In this document: piece by piece, positions 1 to 8,761 of the stretch
Numbering within the stretch: the stretch's first letter is position 1
Layout: every line of letters starts with the position of its first letter
Origin: Bin87 sp034428455
GTDB taxonomy: Bacteria > Chloroflexota > Dehalococcoidia > Lucifugimonadales > UBA3495
Assembly (NCBI GenBank): GCA_034428455.1
Contig: DAOUHZ010000161.1
Coordinates: 3,963-67,962 of the forward strand
Direction of reading: 5' to 3'
DNA length: 64,000 bases
Made by a program: the position numbers and the translations under genes
The notes under the pieces: generated by a model
What the model saw: only the letters and a program-made list of their open reading frames with translations
Database searches by the model: none
Told to the model about the DNA's origin: nothing

Positions 1-2
1 CC

Positions 3-1439
3 ATGGTGAGCCGGGAGCTTCTGGGGCCCCTCACGTCCATCAAAGGCTCAATCGACACGCTGCTGAACCTTGAGCCGAACCTGGACCGCACTGAAACCCG
101 TCAGTTCTTCAATATCATCCGTGACCAGTCGGAGCACATGCGCGATCTGGTCGGCGACCTGCTGGACGTGGCGCGCATCGCCACCGGCGACCTGGCGCTG
201 GCTCCCGAGCCCATCGAATTGCGGGCCCTGGTGGAGGAAACGCGGAGACGATTCGACGCCAGCGGTGTCGTGGACAACGTCATCGTAGAGGTTCCGGCGG
301 AACTCCCACGGATCATGGCGGACCGGCGGCGCATGGTACAGGTGCTGGGGAATCTGCTGGGCGGCGCGGCCCGCTTCTCTCGGGAACCCACCGTCGTCAG
401 GGTTTCCGCCGAGCGCCAGGACCCCCACGTGGCGGTGTCGGTAACGGTGTCGATGTCGGAATCGGGTCGCGGCATGAGTGGTGCCGGGCTGCCGGACCTG
501 TTCGGCGTCCTGGCGTCTGCCGACGGTCGGGAGGGCGTATGGCCACCCGGCGGCACGGGTCTGGGCCTCACCGTCTGCCGGGGGATCGTGGAAGCCCACG
601 GCGGACGTGTCAGGGTGGACGACCACGGCCCAGGCCTCGGCTGGCGCTACGTGTTCACCATCCCCACCGCCGACGCAGCGTCTCCCGCCGCCCCCAGAGC
701 GGACGCTTCCGGTTGCGGGCGAAGTGCCGATACCGCCGTCCTGGTGGTGGACGAGGATCCCCAGGCACTGCGCTACATCCGGGACACCCTGGCCGGCGCC
801 GGCTACCGTCCCTTGGCGGCGTCGGATGCGGAACAGGCGCTCCATCTGCTGGCGTCGGATCAGCCCAGCCTGGCGCTGTTGGATCTAGGCCTTTCCGACG
901 CCAATGCCGTCGAACTCATGGACTCGGTGCAGACCACCGCTGATGTGCCCGTGATGCTGCTGTCGGAGTACGGCCGGGACGGCGACATTGCCCACGCTTT
1001 GGAGATGGGCGCCTCCGACTACTTGGTGAAGCCCTTCTCGCCCACTGAGCTAACGGCACGAGTCGGGGCGGCGCTGCGCCGTGGAGTCGATACCCGTCGT
1101 CCGGACCCCAGCGGCCGGTACGACCTAGGCGACCTGTCCATCGACTACGACCTGCGGGAAGTCCGCCTGGCGGGCAGCCCGGTAGAACTCACCGCCATGG
1201 AGTTCGACCTGCTGCGAGAACTGGCAGCCCACGAAGGACGGGCAGTGACCTACGACCGGATTCTGCGGCGAGTGTGGCGGCGGGTGAACCCGGAGCAGCG
1301 GTCCCTGGTGCGCAGCATGGTGAAGAATATCCGGCGGAAGCTGCGGGACGACATGGTAAGTCCGTCGTTCATCGTCACCGTCCCACGCGTTGGGTACCGC
1401 ATGGGCGCGCGCGACCCCACCAGCAACGACGGCGAGTAG
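3..1439 (+). CDS. Histidine-kinase-like / response-regulator fusion (5' end outside window)
   Basis: Visible domain order is HisKA dimerisation helix (residues about 1-60), HATPase_c (about 70-220), REC receiver (about 240-355) and OmpR/PhoB-type winged helix (about 370-470). The receiver looks functional: acidic residues in VVDEDP, the phospho-acceptor Asp in LLDLGLSD and the Lys in LVKPF. The kinase half is degenerate. The H-box reads VSRELLGPL where SHELxxPL is usual, so the phosphorylated His is Arg. The N-box reads NLLGGA instead of NLLxNA. The first G-box Asp is Glu (ESGRGM), while the second G-box GGTGLGL is intact. The reading frame is open at the left edge, so sensor domains probably lie upstream. 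It is likely a transcription factor with its own, perhaps ATP-sensing, regulatory half. Domain calls are confident; loss of kinase activity is inferred. Confidence 0.85.
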   Translation: MVSRELLGPLTSIKGSIDTLLNLEPNLDRTETRQFFNIIRDQSEHMRDLVGDLLDVARIATGDLALAPEPIELRALVEETRRRFDASGVVDNVIVEVPAELPRIMADRRRMVQVLGNLLGGAARFSREPTVVRVSAERQDPHVAVSVTVSMSESGRGMSGAGLPDLFGVLASADGREGVWPPGGTGLGLTVCRGIVEAHGGRVRVDDHGPGLGWRYVFTIPTADAASPAAPRADASGCGRSADTAVLVVDEDPQALRYIRDTLAGAGYRPLAASDAEQALHLLASDQPSLALLDLGLSDANAVELMDSVQTTADVPVMLLSEYGRDGDIAHALEMGASDYLVKPFSPTELTARVGAALRRGVDTRRPDPSGRYDLGDLSIDYDLREVRLAGSPVELTAMEFDLLRELAAHEGRAVTYDRILRRVWRRVNPEQRSLVRSMVKNIRRKLRDDMVSPSFIVTVPRVGYRMGARDPTSNDGE

Positions 1440-2352
1440 CGGCCGAACATTCAGGCGTCGCGTCAAATGTCCGTGTCCGAAACGGCCGCCGGCGGCAATA
1501 ACGAAACGTGCGAAGGTCAACCCACTGCCCGACTGGGTCCGGGTGAAGCATCGGCGGTCAATTGAGCGCCCGTGACTTGTGTGGTCCGCCGGTGATGTGG
1601 TTTCCGGCAAGTCCCGTCGCAACGGGAGTGTGAACCAATGTGGCACTGGCCGTCGCAGGCCCCCAAGGTCGACCATTAGCGCGGGGCGCACCAGCCCGGC
1701 AGCGGCCTCGTCCGCAAGCAGCCATGCGAAAATCGCCACCCGAGGAACCGCGGTCTACCTGCGCCCGGGCTGATGCTTGACCTCACGGGTAAACTGTGGT
1801 GATGATGTAATCGCCTGACATGGCCTCGGGAGTCCCCAGTCACTGCGGGGATGACCGCAAAAACCCCGCCGATTATTTCGACGGGTTTTTTTGCTGCTGG
1901 TTCGACTCTAGCCGAACGGCGACATAGCGGCAATCGGTGGCTACGGTCACAATTTCCATGGCTGTCGGCATCAAGACGTCCCGTAGCCGGTACTCCTGAA
2001 CCAAGCGAATCTCCGCTGGGCAGCACTTCAATGCAGCTACGACATAACCTAACCTCTCCAAACCAGTGGACGGCCACCCAACCGGCGTCGCCGCCGGACC
2101 ACCGCTTTCATCGCAACGGCGCCCTGTGGTGCCGTTTTTGCATCAGCAATTTTCTGCCACAGGGCCACGAAAACGCTCCCGGAGGCCGTTTCCGCCCGAA
2201 ACTGGGGCATTCTGGCAGCCTTTGTCAGGACCACGGCATCAACCAACCCGCGAAGGACAACACTGTCCGCAGCGTGCTCCTCGGTTTCTGACCCACCGCG
2301 ACGCCCCTGTGCGAACAGAGCAACCGGAACTGTGGCGGTCAGCTCCGTCGAC
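1440..2352. other. Non-coding stretch
   Basis: No open frame here has a convincing start, ribosome site or recognisable protein. It holds a terminator-like hairpin near 1859-1892. The 12-mer ATGCTTGACCTC at about 1774 recurs at about 2651 beside the transposase remnant, so part of this DNA may be mobile-element debris. Confidence 0.5.
1859..1892. terminator. Terminator-like hairpin with A and T tracts
   Basis: AAAAACCC on the left pairs with GGGTTTTT on the right across an AT-rich loop, and T runs follow on both strands. The shape fits a bidirectional intrinsic terminator about 420 bp after the sensor/regulator gene, although the inner stem is imperfect. Confidence 0.4.
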
Positions 2353-2652
2353 TTCGTCGATGCCGAACACCAGCAGCTCGGTGGAAGAACCCAGGCGGCC
2401 AACCACCACCGGCAACAGCACCCGGCTCAGTTGCAGCGGCTCCCACCGGGCACGGTTGAGCGCCTGGTGAAAGACGGCGCAGTCTCCGCTCTGCCCCATC
2501 CCCAGGATGCTCAGCGCGGAGGAAACCGTGCGCTTGCCGGGAGCAAGGATCGCTCCCACCACCAGGAGTTGGGCTTTGCGCCAGGTCGTGCGGTCGAACA
2601 GGTGCTCAAAGGGGAACAGCAGGGTTACAATGACGGCGGGCAGGGTAGTCAT
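2353..2652 (-). pseudogene. IS701/IS4-type transposase, N-terminal remnant
   Basis: About 100 codons from an ATG at 2652 resemble the N-terminus of DDE transposases of the IS701/IS4 group. Recognisable segments are FEHLFDRTTWRKAQLLVVGA, ILAPGKRTVSSAL, FHQALNRARW and LLVFGIDE. After the FGIDE segment, where the first catalytic Asp sits, the frame loses similarity and no further catalytic residues follow. Full-length relatives are about 400 residues, so this is a truncated, inactive copy. The reading is from memory of the family. Confidence 0.65.
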
Positions 2653-2682
2653 GCTTGACCTCTTGTCGTGATTTGGTCAAGC
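2653..2682. repeat. Inverted repeat upstream of transposase remnant
   Basis: GCTTGACC at 2653-2660 is matched by its exact reverse complement GGTCAAGC at 2675-2682. It lies directly before the transposase start codon and could be part of the element end or its control region. Confidence 0.5.
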
Positions 2683-2856
2683 CTACCCTGTCCTTATAAC
2701 TTTTCTAGTTTTTATACAAAGTCGAGCCGGCAACACCGACATGCAGGAACTCCCCGTCAACCTGTACCACCGACTTGTAGACTCCCTCGCTTACGCCGCT
2801 TGAAATGCGCAAAGCCCAGCTTGAGCAGCGAAGCAGAGTGTTGGCAGTGCAACACA

Positions 2857-2888
2857 GCGCGGCCCCACCCCTCCGGACGGGGCCGCGC
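2857..2888 (-). terminator. Hairpin after clpC
   Basis: A perfect 10-bp stem, GCGCGGCCCC / GGGGCCGCGC, with a 12-nt loop lies 25 bp past the clpC stop. There is no long T tract. It is the probable end of the dnaJ-hspR-clpC transcript. Confidence 0.6.
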
Positions 2889-2912
2889 CCACTAGCAGGT
2901 CAGGGCAGCAGC

Positions 2913-5399
2913 CTACGCCACGCCCGCCAGCTCCCGCTCGCCCTCCTCGTGCGCACCAGAGGCAACCCGCAGCGCCAGCCCGTCGCCAGCCTCGTTCACG
3001 TCGGCGATGATGTGGTCGCCCTCCTTGAACTCGCCGGAGAGGACGCCCCGGGATAGCTGATTTTCGAGGTGCCGCTGGATGGCCCGGCGCAGCGGACGCG
3101 CCCCGTAGGTCACGTTGAACCCCTCGTTCACCAGCCAGTCGCAGCCGGCCTCGGTCAGTTCGCAGGTGATGTCCCGCTCCGCCAGCCGCTGCTGCACCTC
3201 GGCCACCATCAGCCCGACGATCTCGCCGATCTGCGCCCGGCTCAGCGGGTGGAACACGATAGTCTCGTCGATGCGGTTCAGCAGCTCCGGCCTGAAGGCC
3301 CGCTGTAGGGCGTCCCGCACCGAGCGCGCCAGCTCCGGCGTCACCTTCCCTGCCTCCTGCTCCCGGTCGGCGGTGGGCCCCAACCCGAAGGGTCGATGGG
3401 ACAGGTCGCCGGTGCCCAGGTTGCTGGTCATGATGATCACCGTGTTGCGGAAGTCCACCGTGCGACCCTGCCCGTCAGTTAGCCGCCCGTCCTCCAGGAT
3501 CTGCAGCAGCAGGTTGAACACGTCCGGATGCGCCTTCTCGATCTCGTCGAACAGAATGACCCGGTGGGGCCGCCGCCGCACTGATTCCGTAAGCTGCCCG
3601 GCGTCGTCATAGCCCACGTAGCCGGGAGGCGCGCCGATCAGCCGCGACACGGTGTGCCGCTCGCCGTACTCCGACATGTCCAGCCGGACCATGCTGTCCT
3701 CGTCATTGAACAGGAACTCCGCCAGCGCCCGGCTCAGCTCCGTCTTGCCCACCCCCGTGGGCCCCAGGAAGATGAAGCTGCCGAAGGGCCGCTTGGGGTC
3801 GTTGAGACCCGAGCGCGCCCGGCGGATGGTGTCCGCCACCGCTCTGATGGCCTCGTCCTGCCCGATCACCCGCTGGTGCAGGTGTTCCTCCATGTGCAGC
3901 AGACGCTCGGCCTCGCCTTCCATCAGTTGGCCCACGGGGATGCCCGTCCAGTTGGACACTAGCTCGGCGATGTCCTTTTCGTTGACCACCAGGTCGGGCC
4001 CCGTGGTGTGCTCGATTGCCTCATGCTCGGCGCTCAGCTCGCTCTCCAGGCGCAGCCGCTCGGTGCGGTGCTGGGCCGCCCGCTCGTAGTCGGACATCTG
4101 GTTGGCCCGCTCCTCGAGATCGATCAGCTCCCGCCGCCGGTTCTCAATCTCCTGCAATTTGGGCGGCAGCATGCCCGCGTCGATGCGCACCTTGCTGCCC
4201 GCCTCGTCGATGAAGTCGATGGCCTTGTCCGGCAGATTGCGGTCGGTGATGTACCGGTCGCTCAGGCGGACCGCCGCCTCGATGGCCCCGTCGGTTAGCG
4301 TCACCTTGTGGTGGGCCTCGTAACGGGGCTTCAGCGCGTGCAGGATCTCCAGCGCCTGCTCCGACGTCGGCTCCTCCACGTACACTGGCTGGAACCGCCG
4401 CGCCAGTGCCGGGTCACGCTCGATGTGCTTGCGGTACTCGTCCAGTGTCGTCGATCCGATGGCCTGCAGCTCGCCCCGGGCCAGCGCCGGTTTGAGCATG
4501 TTGCTCGCGTCCAGGCCTCCCTCGCCGGCTCCGGCGCCCACCAGCGTGTGCATCTCGTCCAGGAAGACGATCACCTCGCCGTTGGACGACGTCACCTCGT
4601 CGATGACCGACTTCAGCCGTTCCTCGAACTCGCCCCGGAACTTGGCTCCCGCCACCAGCCGGCCCATGTCCAGCGCCATCACCCGCTTGTCGTGCAGCGA
4701 GTCGGGCACGTCGTCGCAGATGATCTTGCTGGCCAGCCCCTCTGCGATGGCGGTCTTGCCCACGCCGGCCTCACCGATGAGCACCGGGTTGTTCTTGGTG
4801 CGCCGGGTCAGCGTCTGCATGACCTGCCGGATCTCCTGGTCGCGGCCCACCACCGGGTCCAGCTTGCCGATGCGCGCCAACTCGGTCAGGTCCACGCTGT
4901 ACTTCTCCAGCGAGCGGTACTTCTGCTCCGCGTCCTGGTCCTCCACCCGGTGCGAGCCGCGCAGCTTCTGCATGGCCTGGTACACCATCTCCTGGTTGAC
5001 GCCCAGCTCCCGCAACAGCCGCGCCGAATCGCCGGCGTCCTCCCGGGCGGCGGCCACCAGCAGGTGCTCCACGCTTATGAACTGGTCCTTCAGCCGCTGC
5101 GCCTCGTCGTCGGCCGCCTGCAGCATCCGCTGCAACCGGGGCGTGATGAAGATCTGCTGCGCGCCGGACACCACCTTGGGAGCCGAGTCCAGCGCCTGGT
5201 GCAGCCGGCTCTTGACCACCTCGGCATCAATGCCCAGCTCCCCGAAAATCCGCTCGGGCAGCCCGTCCTCCAGCGCCACCAGGGCGAGCAGCACGTGCTC
5301 CACGTCCCACTGGCTGTGCTGGTAGTTGCGCACCAGCTCCTGGGAGCGTTGCAACGCCTCCTGCGCCTGTCTCGTGAATTTATCCGCGGTCATCACCAT
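2913..5399 (-). CDS. clpC: ClpC/ClpB-type AAA+ ATPase
   Basis: Hsp100 unfoldase of 828 residues with Clp_N repeats (about 1-150), AAA module 1 (Walker A GEAGVGKT, Walker B VIVFLDEMHT), a short middle domain, AAA module 2 (Walker A GPTGVGKT, sensor region ILFDEIEKAHPDVF) and a C-terminal D2-small domain. The middle segment is only about 50 residues and contains a UVR-like stretch (YERAAQHRTERL). That fits ClpC rather than ClpB, whose middle coiled coil is over 100 residues. A possible ClpP-binding loop is the FGLG segment after SNLGTGDL. The start is set by AGGAGG nine bases upstream. It is the last gene of a dnaJ-hspR-clpC heat-shock operon, 6 bp after hspR. The ClpC/ClpB choice is the main uncertainty. 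Confidence 0.9.
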   Translation of the reverse strand: MVMTADKFTRQAQEALQRSQELVRNYQHSQWDVEHVLLALVALEDGLPERIFGELGIDAEVVKSRLHQALDSAPKVVSGAQQIFITPRLQRMLQAADDEAQRLKDQFISVEHLLVAAAREDAGDSARLLRELGVNQEMVYQAMQKLRGSHRVEDQDAEQKYRSLEKYSVDLTELARIGKLDPVVGRDQEIRQVMQTLTRRTKNNPVLIGEAGVGKTAIAEGLASKIICDDVPDSLHDKRVMALDMGRLVAGAKFRGEFEERLKSVIDEVTSSNGEVIVFLDEMHTLVGAGAGEGGLDASNMLKPALARGELQAIGSTTLDEYRKHIERDPALARRFQPVYVEEPTSEQALEILHALKPRYEAHHKVTLTDGAIEAAVRLSDRYITDRNLPDKAIDFIDEAGSKVRIDAGMLPPKLQEIENRRRELIDLEERANQMSDYERAAQHRTERLRLESELSAEHEAIEHTTGPDLVVNEKDIAELVSNWTGIPVGQLMEGEAERLLHMEEHLHQRVIGQDEAIRAVADTIRRARSGLNDPKRPFGSFIFLGPTGVGKTELSRALAEFLFNDEDSMVRLDMSEYGERHTVSRLIGAPPGYVGYDDAGQLTESVRRRPHRVILFDEIEKAHPDVFNLLLQILEDGRLTDGQGRTVDFRNTVIIMTSNLGTGDLSHRPFGLGPTADREQEAGKVTPELARSVRDALQRAFRPELLNRIDETIVFHPLSRAQIGEIVGLMVAEVQQRLAERDITCELTEAGCDWLVNEGFNVTYGARPLRRAIQRHLENQLSRGVLSGEFKEGDHIIADVNEAGDGLALRVASGAHEEGERELAGVA

Positions 5400-5405
5400 A
5401 TCCGG

Positions 5406-5789
5406 TTACCTCCTGGTTGCGTTATTCCTGCGGGTTGGATTATTGCGGGGACTGCCGCCGCCAGACGCATTGTGTGCGGCGCGCAGTCGTTCCACCTCGT
5501 TGGTCAGGGCTTCCACCTGACCTTCCAGCTCGGTTATCCGGTCGATTAGTTTCAGCGCCACCTCGGCCCCGGCCAGGTTCACGCCCATCTCGTCGACGAA
5601 GGTCTTGATCCGGCGCAGCCGCTCCACGTCGGCCATGGAGTACAGCCGCTGGCGCCCTCCCGAGCGGGACGGCATCACCAGCCCCACCCGCTCGTAGTAG
5701 CGCAGGGTCTGCGCGTGCAGGCCCACCATGCGCGCGGCCACGCTGATGACGAAGCAGGGTTCGGTCGTGAAGTTCTGGTCCGGCGTCAT
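5406..5789 (-). CDS. hspR: HspR, MerR-family heat-shock repressor
   Basis: Repressor of 127 residues with an N-terminal MerR winged HTH (FVISVAARMVGLHAQTLRYYERVGL, then the GGRQRLYSMADVERLRRI wing), a helical segment typical of HspR (EMGVNLAGAEVALKL) and a coiled coil of about 20 residues. It has no effector-binding cysteines. The ATG at 5789 was preferred over upstream codons because AGGAGG precedes it closely. It sits 16 bp after the dnaJ-like gene and 6 bp before clpC. In actinobacteria HspR represses dnaK, clpB and hsp20 genes with DnaK as co-repressor; no dnaK is visible here. It probably autoregulates the operon. Confidence 0.9.
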   Translation of the reverse strand: MTPDQNFTTEPCFVISVAARMVGLHAQTLRYYERVGLVMPSRSGGRQRLYSMADVERLRRIKTFVDEMGVNLAGAEVALKLIDRITELEGQVEALTNEVERLRAAHNASGGGSPRNNPTRRNNATRR

Positions 5790-5805
5790 CGTGCTTCCTC
5801 CTGCG

Positions 5806-6711
5806 TTATTCCGCGTCGCGCAGCTGTTCAAAGAGTTGGCGCTGCTCGTCCGTCAGGTTTGTTGGCAACGACACTCTGATCTCGGCGTACAGGTTGCCCC
5901 GGCTCTCCGGATCGCTCAGCTTCGCCATGCCCTGGCCGGCCAGCCGGAACCGCCGGCCGTTCTGCGTCTCCGGCGGCAGCGTCAGCTCGATCTGACCCCG
6001 CAGCGTCCTCACCGTAGCTATCCCGCCAAGCACGGCATCCAGCAGCGGCACGTCCACCGTAGTGTGCAGGTCATCGCCCTGCCGTTCGAACTGTCCGTGG
6101 GGCAGCACCGTGACCAGCAGGTTGAACTCGCCGCCGGCGCTGTTGCCCGCCGCGATATGCACCCGGCCCCCGTCGGCGATGCCGGCGGGAATCTTCACCT
6201 CCAGCCGGCGCCCGTCGGGCAGGTTCACCAGCCGCGTGGTTCCGTGGTCGGCCTCCTCCAACGTGATCTCCACCGGCACGTCGGCCGGCCGCGACCGGAC
6301 CCGCTCGCCCCGGAACTGCTCTCCTATGTTGCCGCCCATCTCGGAGGCGAAACCGCCCAGTCCGCCAAGCAGGTCCGATAGCGTCGCCCCGCCGGTGGAA
6401 AAGCTGAACCCGCCCGGTACGCCTCCGCCGAAATTGCCGCCCCGGAAGAACTGGGAGAAGTCGGCGCCGCCCTGCTGCTCAAAGTGCTCCGCCTGCTCCC
6501 AGCGGTCGCCGTAGCGGTCGTACTTGCCGCGCTTGTCCGCGTCCGACAGCACCTCGTAGGCGGCGTTGATGGTCTTGAACCGCTCCGCTGCAGCCTCGTC
6601 GCCCGGGTTTACGTCCGGGTGATGCTGTCGCGCCAGCCGGCGATACGCCTGCCGGATCTCCTTTTCGTCCGCGCTTCGGGACACGCCCAGTATGTCGTAG
6701 TAGTCAGCCAT
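5806..6711 (-). CDS. DnaJ/CbpA-type J-domain co-chaperone
   Basis: The protein has 301 residues. Residues 1-65 are a J domain with the HPD motif (HHPDVNPG). A Gly/Phe-rich linker (about 75-130) and the two DnaJ C-terminal substrate domains follow (VPVEITLEEADHGT, GDDLHTTVDVPLLDAVLG). There is no CxxCxGxG zinc region, so this is the type II (CbpA-like) form, which stimulates DnaK ATPase. The ATG at 6711 gives the usual MADYYDILG start; a GTG 18 bp upstream is the alternative. It is first gene of the leftward heat-shock operon. The partner dnaK/grpE genes are not in the window. Confidence 0.9.
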   Translation of the reverse strand: MADYYDILGVSRSADEKEIRQAYRRLARQHHPDVNPGDEAAAERFKTINAAYEVLSDADKRGKYDRYGDRWEQAEHFEQQGGADFSQFFRGGNFGGGVPGGFSFSTGGATLSDLLGGLGGFASEMGGNIGEQFRGERVRSRPADVPVEITLEEADHGTTRLVNLPDGRRLEVKIPAGIADGGRVHIAAGNSAGGEFNLLVTVLPHGQFERQGDDLHTTVDVPLLDAVLGGIATVRTLRGQIELTLPPETQNGRRFRLAGQGMAKLSDPESRGNLYAEIRVSLPTNLTDEQRQLFEQLRDAE

Positions 6712-6747
6712 TGCGGTGCCTGCCTGCACTGAATTGTTCGTATGCCC

Positions 6748-6776
6748 ATCATATCAAATGATGTCGTCCCCTTCAA
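6748..6776 (-). promoter_or_regulatory. Sigma-70-type promoter of dnaJ-hspR-clpC
   Basis: On the minus strand TTGAAG (6776-6771), a 17-bp spacer and TATGAT (6753-6748) lie just upstream of the dnaJ-like start. The fit to consensus and the position make it the likely heat-shock operon promoter. Confidence 0.65.
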
Positions 6777-6804
6777 TAATCTGATGCACTTATTGCATCT
6801 TTAC

Positions 6805-6833
6805 TTGACAATAACCTATCAACTTTGTATAGT
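6805..6833 (+). promoter_or_regulatory. hsp20 promoter with overlapping inverted repeat
   Basis: TTGACA (6805-6810), 17 bp, then TATAGT (6828-6833): a near-perfect sigma-70 promoter 70 bp before hsp20. An inverted repeat TTGA-N10-TCAA spans the -35 and spacer. It resembles one form of the HspR operator (CTTGAGT-N7-ACTCAAG) but has one base less spacing. HspR control is inferred. Confidence 0.7.
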
Positions 6834-6903
6834 GGCATCACCGGCCGAAACAGCGGCCAACAAGATCCTCGGCCACCGCGCCGATGACCCTGGAGGAAAG
6901 AAT

Positions 6904-7383
6904 ATGACGACCGTACAGCGATTTGACCCCTTCCGCGAGATGCGCCACTTCAACCGTCTGTTTGCCAACCCGCTGTGGGCTGCCCACCGCTGGGCCGATC
7001 CCCGAGACGGCCGTGTGGAACACGCCGGCGAAGCCTGGTCCATCCCCATGGACGTATCCCGCAACGGCCAGCACCTTACCGTGACCGCGTCTCTCCCCGG
7101 ATTTGCGGCCGGCGACGTGGACGTGTCCATCAGCCCTGACCGCGTGCTATCCGTCAAGGCCGCGCCCCAGTCGGAGGCGAGCCACGAGGGCGAGGAGTAC
7201 CTGATGCGTGAGCGCCGCTTCGGCAGCTTCTCCCGCGCCATTCGTCTCCCCAGCGACCTCAGCCTGGACGACGCCTCCGTCGCCCTGGAGCACGGCGTGC
7301 TCACCGTGACGGTCCCCGTCGCCGAGGCCGCCCAGACCCGGCGCCTGGATATCTCCGGCCCGTCCGGCGCCGACGCCTGCTAA
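6904..7383 (+). CDS. Hsp20 / alpha-crystallin small heat-shock protein
   Basis: ATP-independent holdase of 159 residues. The alpha-crystallin domain spans about residues 45-145, with strands such as WSIPMDVSRNGQHLTVTASLPGF and the family hallmark GVLTVTVP near the C-terminus. The N-terminal arm begins FDPFREMRHFNRLF, usual for the bacterial class A family. The ATG at 6904 is preceded by GGAGGAAAG. It is divergent from the dnaJ-hspR-clpC operon across a gap of about 190 bp holding both promoters, so shared heat-shock control by HspR is likely. Confidence 0.92.
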   Translation: MTTVQRFDPFREMRHFNRLFANPLWAAHRWADPRDGRVEHAGEAWSIPMDVSRNGQHLTVTASLPGFAAGDVDVSISPDRVLSVKAAPQSEASHEGEEYLMRERRFGSFSRAIRLPSDLSLDDASVALEHGVLTVTVPVAEAAQTRRLDISGPSGADAC

Positions 7384-7410
7384 ACGCGGGCAACACGCCT
7401 AGCGCGACAG

Positions 7411-7440
7411 ATTGGAGGCGGGGTAATTCCCGCCTCCAAT
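7411..7440 (+). terminator. Perfect 12-bp hairpin after hsp20
   Basis: ATTGGAGGCGGG and its exact reverse complement flank a 6-nt loop, starting 27 bp past the hsp20 stop. No T tract follows, so it may stop transcription weakly or protect the 3' end of the mRNA. Confidence 0.6.
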
Positions 7441-7519
7441 GTTGCGCCGTCTACCGCCCTGCGTCATAATTCGTCGCACTTGTCGCGCAACGTACGCCGA
7501 CGAGGAGGAGGGGATTCTT

Positions 7520-8473
7520 ATGCCGCAAGCCGGTATTCCATCGGAGCAGGAAGTGCTCGGATGGTTCGACAGCCTGTCCAACTGGGGTCGATGGGGCGAT
7601 GACGACGAGCTGGGCACGCCTAACCTGATAACTCCCGACAAGACCCGTCAGGCCCTGGCTACCGTTGAGGAGGGCCTTTGCGTCTCACTGTCGCGTGACG
7701 TTACCTGGGACCCGGCGCCGGATGTGCCGGCCCCGCCGGTGCACTACATGGTCGAGAGCGGAGAGGGCTGGAGCTCCGGCGAAAAGGTTTCCAACCGCCC
7801 TTCCGCCGTCGCCATGGACTACATCGGCATGATCTTCCACGGCGTGTCCGTGACCCACGTCGACAGCCTGGCTCACTTCTTCTGGAACGGCAAGACCTAC
7901 AACGGCAAGCCGGCCCACATGGTGTCCACCAGCCTCGGCGCCACCGTTTGCTCAGTGGAACAGGCCAGGAATGGCTTCATCACCCGCGGCGTGCTCGTGG
8001 ACGTGCCGCTGGTGCGTGGCATCGACTGGGTGGAGCGCGGCGAGGGCGTGATGCCGGACGACATCTTGGCTGCCGAGGAGCGCTGCGGCTTCCGCATCGA
8101 ACCCGGCGACGTGCTTCTGGTGCGCACCGGCCAGCTCAGGCGCCGCACGGTCGAGGGCCCCGTGCCCCGCGAAGCCGGCTCCACCGCGTGCCAAGCCGCC
8201 TGCCTGCCCCTGTTCAAGGAACGGGACATCGCCGTCCTCGGCTCCGATACCGGAAACGACGTCAGCCCGCCCCAGTATCCGGGACAGCTCACCAACCCGG
8301 TGCATCAGGTGTCCATCACCGCCATGGGCCTGTGGATTCTGGACAACGCCAACCTGGAGGAGGTGGCCGAAGCCTGCCGGGAGCGCAACCGCTGGACCTT
8401 CATGGTCAGCATCAACCCCCTGCGCCTCCAGAACACCACCGGCTCTCCCGTCAACCCCATTGCGGTGTTCTAG
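7520..8473 (+). CDS. Cyclase-family metal-dependent hydrolase
   Basis: The protein has 317 residues of the family that includes kynurenine formamidase and isatin hydrolase (Pfam Cyclase). The metal-binding motif appears as HGVSVTHVDSLAH (His, His, Asp, His), close to the family pattern HxGTHxDxPxH. GSDTGNDVSPP and NPVHQVSITAMGLWILDN are later conserved segments. The start has a strong GAGGAGGAGGGG ribosome site. It probably hydrolyses an amide or lactone-type bond; the substrate cannot be read from sequence. Such genes are expanded in Chloroflexota. It stands alone between hsp20 and a small DUF5679 gene. Confidence 0.88.
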   Translation: MPQAGIPSEQEVLGWFDSLSNWGRWGDDDELGTPNLITPDKTRQALATVEEGLCVSLSRDVTWDPAPDVPAPPVHYMVESGEGWSSGEKVSNRPSAVAMDYIGMIFHGVSVTHVDSLAHFFWNGKTYNGKPAHMVSTSLGATVCSVEQARNGFITRGVLVDVPLVRGIDWVERGEGVMPDDILAAEERCGFRIEPGDVLLVRTGQLRRRTVEGPVPREAGSTACQAACLPLFKERDIAVLGSDTGNDVSPPQYPGQLTNPVHQVSITAMGLWILDNANLEEVAEACRERNRWTFMVSINPLRLQNTTGSPVNPIAVF

Positions 8474-8605
8474 TCCCCGCCGCGAGCCGTCCGCGAAAAC
8501 GACGTAACCGACTTGACGGGATTATCGACACCGTGCGAGCCGGTAAAGTATCACAAGGAAACGTCTGAGAGGGCAACTATCAGCACTCAGGAGGGATATC
8601 AGACG

Positions 8606-8761
8606 ATGACCACGCAAATCCAGATCTACTGCGTCAAGTGCAAGGCAAAGACCGACTCCAAGGACGTGCAGGGCGTCACCATGAAAAACGGCAGGCCGGC
8701 GACCCAGGCGATTTGCCTGATCTGTGGCACCAAGAAGTTCCGCATCGGAGCCACGCCATAG
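8606..8761 (+). CDS. DUF5679-type zinc-ribbon microprotein
   Basis: A 51-residue protein with two Cys pairs, YCVKCK at residues 8-13 and CLICG at 37-41, flanking the central VTMKNGRPATQ and ending TKKFRIG. This is the layout of DUF5679 proteins and implies one bound zinc. Their function is unknown; a nucleic-acid or ribosome-associated role is only a guess. AGGAGGG lies 11 bases before the ATG. A cysteine-free relative is encoded 290 bp downstream on the same strand. Confidence 0.8.
   Translation: MTTQIQIYCVKCKAKTDSKDVQGVTMKNGRPATQAICLICGTKKFRIGATP

Noticed and set aside
2913..5399. Annotation as ClpB
   Set aside because: The middle domain is about 50 residues with a UVR-like stretch instead of the long ClpB coiled coil; ClpC-type is the better call, though not proven.
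4308..5549. Long plus-strand frame (413 codons) across clpC and hspR
   Set aside because: It lies antisense to conserved chaperone genes, has His/Gln/Arg-rich composition from GC-rich codon shadowing and matches no family.
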